Part shown: in pieces, positions 1 to 11,900 of the stretch | Numbering within the stretch: position 1 is the stretch's first letter | Layout of the letters: each line of letters begins with the position of its first letter | Source of the DNA: Melieria omissa | Taxonomy: Eukaryota; Arthropoda; Insecta; Diptera; Ulidiidae | Reading direction: 5' to 3' | Length of the DNA: 64,000 nt | Assembly: GCA_963971225.1 (NCBI GenBank) | Contig: OZ020268.1 | Coordinates: 9,467,532-9,531,531 of the forward strand | Notes under the pieces: generated by a model | Seen by the model: the letters and a program-made list of their open reading frames with translations, nothing else | Told to the model about the DNA's origin: nothing | Databases searched by the model: none | Position numbers and translations under genes: made by a program

Positions 1-1291
1 AGTTTGCCATACCCTTTTTGGGTTTAATCTACAAGCCGTGGCGTTTCTTCATAGTGGTTTGCGGTATTCCGGGCCTGTTGTGTGGCCTGGCACTATTCAG
101 AATACCGGAGAGCCCAAAGTTTCTGCTAAGTCAAGGCAAGGAGGAAAAAGTGCTGCAAATTCTGCAAACCATCTACCACATCAACACGGGCAAACCAAAG
201 GAGGATTATGCAGTAAGTTTGAATAGAAACTTTGACAATCTTTGCAATAACATTTAATGAAATATGCACTTTGTTTTGTGTAGATTTCGCATGTGGTCGA
301 AGATCTCGACAATGCAATGCAGGCAAAGGTGCACCGCGAGCGTTCCTCGAATCCCGCAACGGCACTATTGCGCTCCATGTGGGATCAGACGCAGCCGCTC
401 TTCAACCGCGAATACGTGCGCACCACAATACTGATCTGTTCGATTCAGTTCTGGATCTTTGTGACCTCGAACGGCATGTACATGTGGTTCCCGCACATAC
501 TAAACAGCATAGCCGAGTTCATGAAGGACAATCCCGGCAACAGGACCTACATGTGCCAGATTGTCTACGAGAAGCAGCAGAGCATTTTCAAACTGGAGCA
601 TGCCAGTCCAGTCAGCGAGAACGGCATGGCAGCTGCCATGACTGCGCAATGCAATGAAAAACTGGAGATTTCCACTTATCAGCACTCGCTCGTGCTCGAG
701 GTAATGTACGCAGTGGGCTTCGCTTGCATTGGCTTCATCATCAACAAAGTGGGGAAGCGCTGCATTCTCTGTAAGTCACAGTGAATAAACATTCAAAAAT
801 GCTCAACTATTTAACTCTCGTTGAATTTTCAGTTGTTTGTTTGGCGGTTTGCGGTGCTTGCGGCATTGTTGCAGTCTTTGTCGACAGGCCCATTGTTGCC
901 ATTTATCTCTATCTGATTCTGCTGCTGTGCGGCTTGGGCATCAATGTGCTGAGCGCTGCCACTGTCGATCTCTATCCCACCCGACTGAGGTGAGAAATGC
1001 AAAATCAACTTTTACATTATAATATTTTAATATATTTATGTTTGTAACAGAGCAATGGCTGTCTGCATTTCGCTCATGATGGGCCGACTTGGCAGCGTTG
1101 TGGGCGCCAATGTCATAGGTGCACTGATCAGCAATCACTGCGAGACTGCCTTCATCGTTTCGGGCGCATCACTCATACTCAGCGGCTTCTTGGGCTTTTT
1201 CATTACAAAGCAAGCCACCAGCAGCGGGAGCGGGAAGCCGGACAAGGAATCGCCACGTCGCACTAGCCTCATATCCATGACGGGGAACTAA
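1..1291 (+). CDS. SV2-like MFS transporter, copy 1 (5' end outside window)
   Basis: This is the 3' part of a major-facilitator transporter related to synaptic vesicle glycoprotein 2, an integral membrane carrier whose substrate cannot be read from sequence. Exons are <1..212, 284..770, 833..989 and 1051..1291 (stop TAA). Each junction has GT/AG and matching phase (0, 1, 2). The first exon encodes the YKPWRFF segment and the PESPKFLL signature that ends the N-terminal six-helix half. Later exons encode hydrophobic helices and the DLYPTRLR loop seen in both neighbouring copies. The 487-bp second exon corresponds to two exons in copies 2 and 3, so one intron is absent here. The C-terminus is longer and more polar than in the other copies. 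Family assignment is strong; a specific orthologue is not claimed. Confidence 0.85.
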
Positions 1292-1545
1292 TCACTTGTT
1301 GGCCCGCATGGTGTACAGATCAAATTAAGTGAAATCAAGAATGAATTTATAATTCAAAGAACTGCATGTTTTTATTAGTCTGTAGATGAAATTGTTGTTG
1401 ATAAGTCTGACTGTAAAGTATACCTGAAAATTATATATTAGCAAATAACAGTTCGTAGTGCTCGGCTTTAAAGCTGTTTAAAAGCAATAATAGTATACGA
1501 ATTGTACAATTTTGTGTAAAATATTATAGATGCTAATTAGTTTTT

Positions 1546-1551
1546 AATAAA
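1546..1551 (+). terminator. poly(A) signal, SV2-like copy 1
   Basis: An AATAAA hexamer lies about 255 bp after the stop codon of SV2-like copy 1, in AT-rich 3' UTR sequence. It is the first canonical hexamer downstream. The cleavage site itself is not visible. Confidence 0.5.
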
Positions 1552-4090
1552 TTTATTATATATATTTTTAAAGAATAATAATTGATATGTTGTTTTATTG
1601 CTGTACAAACAATGGGAATGAAAATCGAAGCATAAACTGTTTGTTTTCTCATATCTCTTGATTCAAGTATGTTTTTATGGAAGAGTAACAAGCAAGAAAA
1701 CGTTTACAACACAAAATCAGATAGTTTGTGGTGTTGAAATCGATGCGCGGCGAAGCGGTGGAAATAAAACGCGGTTGGGTTCGTTTTTGGGTCTTTATTT
1801 TTCGCGGTTAGAATAACAAGTAACAAAGAGTTCATGAAACATTGAACGAGACAAATGGCCGAAGCCGGGGAACATCAATACAAGAGGATAAGGAAAGGAA
1901 GGGATTAGAGGGGTGGGATCAACAGATCACTGAAAAACAACAGCACTCATTTAGCCATGTGGTAAGAATTAAATACAAGTTTAGGGCAGGAGGCAATACT
2001 CAAAATTTGATAAATATTGTTAAGATTGATCAAGTAAGTAATATCTTACAACTAGAAAGACAGCAAGTTTTCCATGCCTACAAATACTACAATTTCTATG
2101 CGTTGATATCTCGAAAAGTTCACAATGGATTTGGCTACTTTTTATCCTCTGATATCTGGAAAAGTTCATAACAGATTTGGCTAATTGTAATTGTAAAACG
2201 TTAATTGTAGAACATATTGTAGAACCCGATAAAAACCATAAAAGTCATCAAAGCAAAAGTTCATAGAAATGTTAAAGAAAATACAGATATTTAAAATTAA
2301 AAACAGTCGAAATGACCGCAATGGTTTTTTCTAGTGCTTAGCAACTTGGTTTCTTAACTTCTTATCCCTTTTCGAACTAACTGACCGTCACTGACTAACT
2401 GATATTTAAGAATTTCAGGACCAAAATATGTCAGGTACAGAAAACATACATGTTTGTGATCTCAGTCTGTAGATTCATACAACTAAATATTATTTTATTT
2501 CAAAGTTCTGAAAGTAAGAAAAAAAATTAGTGAAAAGGAGAGAATTTTCCTCTTTCATTTGATACCCACATCTTCATCATTGCACTAACGCTAATATTTT
2601 AAAAAATATGAAATATGTATGTCCTTAAAATTTTAAAGTTCTTTAAAAAGAACTTTGGGTCTGAAAATGAAAAACTGACTATGCCAGGATACTATAAATG
2701 ATCTCGTGAGTTCTCATGAGTTTCACGTCTAAATCAATATTTGGATGGGTCTCGGAAAACTAAAAAAATTTTTTCGCACGGTGTAATAAATGTAAAGTTG
2801 GTGTTTTCACTCAGTGCATCATAACTTAATCATTTTTTTTTCAATTCTATTAATGTCAGGCTTGATATTTGTTCAGATAATATATCTTTCATATTAGATT
2901 TAAAAATCAGACGAGATAATTTATTTTATCTATAAAAAACATTCGAGAATTTATGGTCGAAAAATTCTCTTTCTACAACTTTCAGCGTCAGTAACTTCGC
3001 AAAATCTCACTTGGATTCGGAAAATCTGTATATCGCTGGAAAGGCTAAGAATTTATCTTCTGACCGACGGACAGCTTGTGTTAGTCGGATGATATATGCT
3101 CAAAGCTGAAACAACAGGGGAAAACAGGTTTTCGGAGATTTTTTGAAAAACGCATCTTAACACAATTTTTGGATTTTCAGCTTCGTATTCCGTGGCCGAA
3201 AGTTAGTCTAAATAGAAAATAGTTTTGTTTTAAGGTGCACGCGATTGACCCATTTTTTGTCGAGTAGTTAAGTAGTAGTTAAGAGTAGTTAAGCTATTTG
3301 AATAAAATAATAAAAAAAACTAAATACAATAATTTTTCATAAAACAAATACAAACAAATAAATAAATGTTAACATTATTAGTTTGTGCTATCTGACATAA
3401 CAACAAACTGAGAATGACACATAATTTGATTTGAGAGTTGATAATTTGTGTTTTATGTTGATATTTTTAACATTTAGACACAAACAAAAAATAAATTTTA
3501 ATAGACCATCCAAAGACCAAAAATGAAATATTACAAAATAATAAAGTTCAATTAAAAAAATTCAACAATAATTCTTAAGACTATAAATACTGGAAGAAAG
3601 AGATCTAAGTGTGGAATGCGATTAATTTGAACAAGTTCAGTAAATGAAATAAATATGAATTAAAATGTGAGAAAGATTAGTTTATTAAAATTTATTATTC
3701 ATATTTGTCAGAATTTTTTTATTTAAACTCAGTTATCAGTTATCTGCTTGCAAAAGGTTATCTTTTCTTAATTGTACGTATTTGAATTTAGTACTGGTTT
3801 TTTTCTAAAATAGCCTTACCCTGTACAAAACAACGCCTAAAAGCCTACTACATATTTTGCTTAAAGAGCCAAAACATTAAAACCAACTTTACCGTCTGTC
3901 TCACACAATATATAATATAAGCCTTGATACAAAAAATATTAAAAATTATTGTATTATTGTGGGCAAACGAGAACTACGAGTAGATTCAACTGCAAAGTGG
4001 TTGTTGTTGCTATAAAAAAAGACAAAGTGCGCATCACAATGCTGTGTGGCAGACAGATGCGCACCGAACATGTATCCCATCATTCCCTTT
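1552..4090. other. Intergenic AT-rich DNA, no gene recognised
   Basis: The stretch is AT-rich with many stops in all frames. The one ORF of about 109 codons near 1842 has no recognisable domain. Parts around 2520-3250 resemble decayed dispersed repeat in base composition, but I see no terminal repeats or coding remnant. Confidence 0.5.
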
Positions 4091-4098
4091 GCTGCATC

Positions 4099-4133
4099 TA
4101 TAAAGAGAGCAATCAGCAATCAGCAATCAGTAG
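4099..4133 (+). promoter_or_regulatory. Putative distal core promoter of SV2-like copy 2 (TATA + Inr)
   Basis: TATAAAG starts at 4099 and an arthropod-type initiator TCAGT lies at 4127-4131. The initiator A (4129) is 30 bp downstream of the TATA start, the canonical spacing. AATCAGC repeats surround the site. It would give a 5' leader of about 1.8 kb before the ATG at 5939. A second TATAAAAG at 5010 is another possible start. Confidence 0.5.
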
Positions 4134-5938
4134 TCAGTATTCAGCGAGTGCATACGCGGCGTGTTCGAAGACGCCACTTGAAAAAACCGGTTCGGTTCGG
4201 ATCTTACCAATTTAACGAACGCGTCGCTGGCGGCGGCATTTGCAACACCCCAGTCCAACGACAACGTCAGTGGCATTGTTTACATTGGCGTGTGTGCAGT
4301 ACGCAGTCGCCGGCGCAGTGCCAGAGGCGGCGGTAATGGCGGCAGCACAACGCACATTGTTTGAATTATCTTGACTGAGACACAGCACAACTGTGTTGTG
4401 GAAATGTTTTTATTTAATTGACAGTATGAGTCGTGGAGGCGTAACGCGCATGTAGGCGATAATGTGCGTACAGTAATTGTCCTCAATTGCTTTCGAATGA
4501 CTTGCCGAACAGATCACAACAGCTTAACTTCTCAATTTTGTTGTTGATGTTAGTGTTTAGTTGCGGTTGCACGGTGCGTATGAGTGACAATTAGTGTTGG
4601 ACGTTTTAAAAAAGTTAATCTCATCTTAGTCATAAGTTCAGTGAAATGGCTTGTTGCCTTTTATTGAACACAACGTAAATTTTTGTTCTGCCAATTGTAA
4701 AATTTTCAATATCACAGCTGTGTCTGTGTTCTCAGTCGTACGTAAAAAGTGCGATTAAAAAAAGTCAACACCGCTGTCGCAACACATTTCAAGTTCATTA
4801 ACTTTTGTGCTCGCCAAAGCAACAGAGAACACATTGAAGAGCGCAACTGTTCGCTCTTATGAGCAACAAAAACATTCAGCAAGCACTGCCAACAAAACAA
4901 ACACGAGCAACCCAACGACCGCCAGCCAACACTTCAGCACGTCCAGAGGCGGAACAAACAAACGAACGAACGAACGTACAGAAATACCCAAAATAAAATT
5001 CAGCCACAATATAAAAGCAAAAGAAAACTGCACAAGCGTGCGACTGGCTGTGTGTTTGTAAGAAAAAAATGTGACGTTGACGCTGCTGTTGCCAGCGCTG
5101 TTGTTGCTATCGCAGCTTTGGTCTAGTGTTGGCGCTGTTGTGTTGCTGCGCTGTTGTTAAAAGTTGTCGCTGTTGTTGTGTTTTTGTGGCGCTGCCACTG
5201 TCAGTTTTGCTGCTATTGTAGCGATTGTCGATAATATCGCACAAGCAATTCAGCTGAGCTTCAGCTTCAGCAGCAGGCAGGAAATTGCTTTTATATGTTT
5301 GTGCGCAGAAAACTGAAATTCACAGTTGAAATCGGGCAGCAGCGCGACTCACCACTGTTCAAGTAATCCAAGTGCTGAGTTTTCTGCTACACAGAATTCT
5401 AGAGTGCAGTCGAATTGGCGTCGCTGTTCACAATCAGTCAATACTGTGCGGCGTTCAACAGAACATCAGCAACACGGCCACTGTCAGCAACGCTAGCGAA
5501 ACGCTAAGATCAGCGCTAGTCGCTAGTGGCCAGTAGTGTGAATCGTCAAAGCTGCCAAAATACGAGCGCTGCTAAGAATTCAAAAAAAATTTAAAGAAAA
5601 TTCGGCGGTTTCCATTCACTTTCGCCTCAGTTCTGTAAAGTTTTCGCTTATTTATTTTTTGCAGCGTTTTCGTGTTCAATGTTCGGTGTGATTAATTTTT
5701 AAATTGAAAGCTGCCATCCTACAGAGTGTTGTTGTTATTGTGTGTGCTTTCATCATAAGCATTTTGGAATTCGCTTTGTGAAATTACTCGCGAGCTGGCT
5801 GTGATAGAAAATATTTTAATTTCATTATAAAAACAAATGCAAAACGCTTGCGGCGTTTTCAAGCACTGAAATTCAACAATATCACATTAAAGCAAAGCAA
5901 AGCAAATTTTTGCTGGTGCCACCTACTTTGCCGCCAAC
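4129..5938 (+). other. Probable 5' UTR of SV2-like copy 2, distal isoform
   Basis: This is a comparatively GC-rich, CAA/CAG/GTTGTTG-rich stretch with no long coding frame. It runs from a TATA/Inr pair to the first coding exon at 5939. Base composition differs clearly from the AT-rich DNA on both sides, as expected for a transcribed fly leader. Whether it is a single exon or contains introns cannot be decided. Confidence 0.4.
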
Positions 5939-8900
5939 ATGAAATCAAAACTGGGCAGCTTCGAGCTGAAAGACAGCGCCGATAGTGCGGCCGAGAAATG
6001 TGAGTTGTCCATTTTGGCATTTTCGTAATCACAATTTATGTATTTCGCATCATCAATTCACTTAATGTATTTATGCAATGGCATTGTGAATGGTTGTAAT
6101 TACAAGTGCCGTGTCTTGTGCAGTTTTTTGCTTATTTGTTGTGTGGTACGAACGCGGAATTGCGATCGCGCGTTGATGTTGGAAATGATTTGAAATATTT
6201 ATATAACATAAACAGTGCTCAATGACACCAATCAACGGACAATTAGCGAAGGGCATTGGCGATTGGTATTGTTGTGTCTTTTTTTCATGGTTGATTGAAT
6301 GAAGAATGATTGATTCAAACAAAGCGAAAAATTCACGAAACCAGCAAAAGGAAGATACAAGACATTTCAAGCGGCACTCGCGGCCTTACTAACCGCTTGA
6401 AGATTATGAAACTCCCCCTTAAAGATATTGAATAAATTGCAGTTAGTAGCTGTTGCTAGTTGATGTGATGATGAAAGATTTGGACTGTAGTGTCTAATAA
6501 TGATTAGCGATAATCAATCATTTATTTTAGGAATGCATGTTGGAAAAATGGAATGATTAGTTGTTTTTTACGCATTTTTCCACCTTGACATTTATAGTTT
6601 TTTATTGTCTACATCGATCTCTTACTTAATTATTACTTAACTGGCCATAACAACGCGTTATTGGGTTACGGTCTGCCAAAAAACTTCTCTCCAGGCGACT
6701 CTGCTTTGCGCGCGCCTTCTCCAGTTGGTCTCGCCAAGAGATAACAGGGTCTCTGCAACATCGAGATCTACTCGTGGTTTATCCTATTACTGCATCCCTC
6801 CTCTCACAAATCGATCTGGCATACAAAATAAAACTCGTCTTTTTTGCCCCAAATTTTTCTGTTTTGTACACTTTTCCGATTACCGATTTAGTCGATTTAG
6901 TCCGATTTACATCGATTAATACAATAGTACGCAGTACAACAAACGTGAAAGTGTAAATGCTGATGTGTAAAGCATGATTGTAGATGTTCGATGTGCTTTG
7001 CTGTGAGTTGATTGCTCACGAAAATCTAATTAGAAAATCTTGTTGAAAAATTTATTAACAACATCGAGATTAATATATTTTCTTGTTCTGGACGAACGTT
7101 GAAGTGCTTTCCACAACATGAAATACTTATTAGCCACTAAATTGCAATCATGATTGCAATGATTGCAAAAAAAGAAGCAACAAGCTTCAGTGTTTAATTA
7201 CAGTTTCGCATTCAAAACTGAAGTGACGTTTGGTGATAAGTAGGGACCTGAAGTTTTTTAATGATGCAAATTAAGTAATCTGATTGATGACAAATCAATC
7301 TTGAATTAGCTATAAATTAATTAATTAATTGATTAATTTTTAAATTAAATCGGTTTAATTTTGCTTGTGTGTGTTAGTAGATGTCAATACAATGGTTTAT
7401 AGCTAAATAACATGTTTATACGACAGATAGGCATGGCACCTCCCATACAACCTAAATTTTTAATGTGGTATATCTTCGGAATTATAAGTCGGACAGCGTT
7501 GCAATTTTGTTTACCGTCGTCCCATAGATGTGTCATTCTACTGGTAAAATTTTATGGACGTGGGACAAGGGGTATGGCAAATTTTCGGTGTCTCAAATTT
7601 TCCGCGTAACTTTGGAACTGTTTTGGAACTGCACATCAATGAAACTGGGTCACAACCTTCGACTGGAGGAATAGGTGGGAATTGCATAAAAGGGGCGAGG
7701 TACCGGCCATATAGTGTTGTATGAAGAAACTTAATTTATGGAGTCCAATGACTTCCAACTTGCGTGCAAAGCCGCGTCGGCATTACTATTTATAGGTAGT
7801 ATATCGAAAAGATAAAGAAGACGATGTAAAGGTTTATGAGACAGGAATTCAAGTAAACCTAGACCCATCCTTATAATTTCATCCCATCTTACGGTGACCA
7901 GTCTTGACCGCTTTTACTGATAGACTATGGTAGCCGCTGTGTTGAGATTGAAACGTATGAACGGATGGTCGAGGTTCGTGTCGTGTTGCATCTGGTGTGG
8001 AGAAAAAAATGATCTTAAAGGGTTATATTCAGAACTCTGCAACACCCAGCGATTTTCTATATGAATTGAAAGGTTCGAGAGAAGTGTGCAATTCTCTTTA
8101 CGCAATTTTTCCACTCTCACTGAAGGTACTTAACATTATTATTATTAACCTTTTAATGTGCTTAACAAGTTTCAGGCAGCAAGCGGGTAAGGTTTTGTTA
8201 TGGCCAGTCAAGAAAATCTTTCACGTGCAAAGGAACCTGATGGCATGTGAAAGGAAACACACCAAGCAAAAAAATAAATTATTTACGAACTTTATTGAAT
8301 GCCGTTAAAGGTCACAAGAGTATTTTTTATCGGCTTTACTTAAAAACACAAACTTTCGTGTGTTTAAAATTCCCATGCACTCATATTCAAAAGCATATAC
8401 GTACGTATGTCGTACGCATGTCTCCCTTATGCATATGCATTGTTCTAGGTCATGGGAACTAACCCACCCTTGGGCTCAAGGTTGACATTTTACACTTAAT
8501 TTCCCTACCAGTCCAGCGCAATGCACGCATTTTTGTTGTCACTATGTCAACAAACGACTACAGCCACTAGAGTCACTCGGCTAGCAGGCATTCCCAAACG
8601 AAACAAATAAAATATAAATATAAATAAACAAATAAATAAAAAAATTAAAAAAAAACGCCATGGTTTTTCAGAGTAAAACAAATAAATCGTAAAAATCTAT
8701 AGCAACAACAACCTGCTTGCACCGCCATCAACTGCTTTACACCAGACCACTTGAATACTTTGGTATGCACATACGTACTGCCTATGGTATGGTAGACTAG
8801 TAACTATATAGGCTTATCTTGGCAGACAAGGCAATCGCCATATAAGTATTTTGATCTACAATCAAACCACTTGGGATCACTCACCTCGTCAATACTTGGT

Positions 8901-11900
8901 AGTTTAGTAAATTTAAGTGACAATTTACTTTCTATATGAGTATTCTTTACCCTAAGTACTAAAGTTGTCCTAGAAGTGTCGCCAGAAAAACAAGTAGAGT
9001 ATTTCATTTAATTTAATTTCATTTATATAGTATTCATTCGTATCCTGTACGAATTTCATTCATTAGTATCCTGTACAAGTTTAAATATGTAGACAATGAC
9101 GTCATCATATCTTTTAAGTGCCATTGCCATTTCATTATTGTGTTCACGTTTTTTACACTCTTCAACGTTTCTCTTAAATATTGCTTACTTCAAAAATGCT
9201 CTTGTGTTGGCTCTCTGTTTGGCGACCACGTGTTGAACTAACTCTTCAGAAACACTGCGCTCGTGCTCGTCTATCAGCGATAGCAGTGCGTGTTATCGTC
9301 GACCACAGTTCTCGCGTTTGTTTATACGAATTGAAGCAAGACAACAATGCCAGGGGTGGAGTTGCGCTAGCGATCAAATAGAGGGAGGGGGCACATGGCG
9401 CTTGTTATGAATTATTAAACATAAGTATGAACTCTTAATATATATGTTACGAGAGTTTGCAATAAGTCAGATATTAACATTGTATTAACCCTTTTAATGA
9501 GCTTTTTATCACACATTTTATTTCATTTATTTATTTTTTATTGTTAATAAACAGTATTTCCGATAAATCAGATATTAACCCTGTATTACCCCTTTTCAAT
9601 CAGCTTTATTATCATACATTTTATTTTATTTATTTATTTTGTATATTTATAAACAATATTTGCAGTAAATTATAAGAAATTTTATATATGGGATTGTTTT
9701 ATAAAATCGAATGGTTACAGAAACAATTGCCAAAACATAATAAGGGTATTCATTTAAGGGGACAGTCCCCTCAAGAGGTCTCAAAAAATCGTTTTTTTTT
9801 TTGGCTTAATCGATTGGGCATCTATTTAAGATTATGTATGTAAAGTTTTAGCTCCAAATTCGAAGTATTTCAGGAGTTGCACGAAAATTCAGTCGGTCGC
9901 GCACGGTGTCTGGCGGCCACGCACGCGAAATTTAAAGTGCGTTTTCTCAAAACCATGTTTTCACAATTTGCGGGAAAGATAACTATAAAAGTTATCAACA
10001 GATTTTCTTAAACTAAAATTTATTTTATTCAGTATGAAAAACTACTCTATGCGAACTACGGATTTTGAAAAATTCCGATTTTTAATACCTTTTTTATTAA
10101 CAAATAAATGTAAAAAAAGTCACTTTTTTTTTTGAAATCATAATTTTTCGTCTAAATTTTTGATTTTTGGAGTTTCCGTAGTTCACATAGAACAAATAAG
10201 TCTGACGAAGAAAACATTTTGACAAACAAACAAATTTTTGATTTTAGTTGAAAACAACGGCTGTTATCGTTCCCGCAAATGGACTCCGACCGTGCCGAAA
10301 CGCTGCCGGAAAACGTGAAAAACTCAGTCATTTAGAATTTCCCAGATGTAATTTTTTTTGTGAATAAAGTTGAAAGTATGACTAAAACATATCCCAAAGT
10401 TCTTATGCCTCCGATCTTTCTTTCTGTAAGAAAAAAAATCAGGAAAAAACGGTTTTTTCTCGGACGCTTGAGGGGACCCTTAAGCATATAAGTTTACCTA
10501 CCGCATATATTTATATGAACGCACGTATAAAAGTATTTGTGTAAATGCTCTTTATCGATCAGGTGTTTAGTTGTCAAAATCATAAAATTAAAATGCCGAG
10601 AATCACCGAAAAAGTGAAATTTCTCAAACAAATACCTCAAACGGGATATTGTTTGACTGCATCGAACTTTGCTTGCAAAGTCTGTAAATTGCTTCAGCGG
10701 TGGGAGGGATTCATCCTCTTTCATTTTCTCTTTTGAATTTCCCGACATTAAAAAGTTACATAGCTAAAATACCAATTTTGTTAAATTTTATTCTGACCTC
10801 TTCCATTTTTCAGCTTATTGTTTTGAATTTGTTAAAATTTTGAAACTGAACGTCACTCACTCATCCCCGTAAATGTTTACTCACCGAAATCATTGTGGAA
10901 ACTTATCTCATTTGTATAAATGAACTTTCATACAAATTTTGACAATTAGTTTATGAGGTGATAAACTTATACGGTTTATAAGTTTTATAAGGCTTTTACA
11001 CGTTTATATGAATACCCTTATTTAAAAATATAAATATATTTGTTGCAGCTACCCACAATACTACTCATTTTCATAAAAGCTAACGGTATATTTGACAGCA
11101 ATTTCTAAGAATATTAAGTTATGCCTAAAATTAAAACTGATACTTCACAAAACTATTCTGCGTTTTTGCTTTTCTAAAAAACATTACTGTTTCGATTTGG
11201 CGAAGCTGCAAAGTGAAATTTTCTGAGTGTCTTATAATTATGTTACGCACCTTATTGCAAATTTCTAAGGAGCATTTGAATTGCCGGTGCCTTTCTGCAT
11301 TACTTTTAAGCTTTAATCTTAATGATGACGCAAATTCATTTGTTAGTAACAAAATAATTGACAATATATTGAATAATTAATTATTTAAACTAATTGCAAT
11401 AATTGCACAGATTTGCTTTAGTATGGAAAGTTTCTGTAACGAATAGAGGACGTGATTAGTGATATAGGGAAGATATATATATGAGATAGGTTTGAGTGTA
11501 GTGTGCAGAATCGGTTAGTATAATTGAAAGTACTTTAACAAACCAAATATGGGAAATCGATTTTGAAACCCAGTCTTGCATGAGTCTAATTAAAAGCGAA
11601 CCAAAAATCAGTTCCCACAACGATCAAATTTTTATTTTATTCTGTGATATACATATTGCTGTTTTCTCATGGCAAACATATTGTGTGGTTAATACCACAA
11701 TTATATATAGTATATTATACATATATATTAGTATATACAATACTTAACACTCTTAACACTCCTGAAAGGAACCTACAGTTGAAGGCAATAACGACATAAA
11801 TAATACTAATTCTGGTATTGATTTCACTCAAACCCACGTAAGAATATCTGCCAGATTGCGTGCTTGAAAATTATTTAAAAAAAAACTATTGAGGTGGACA

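Noticed and set aside
1842..2171. 109-codon ORF downstream of SV2-like copy 1
   Set aside because: AT-rich, no domain, no promoter or poly(A) context. Consistent with chance in non-coding DNA.
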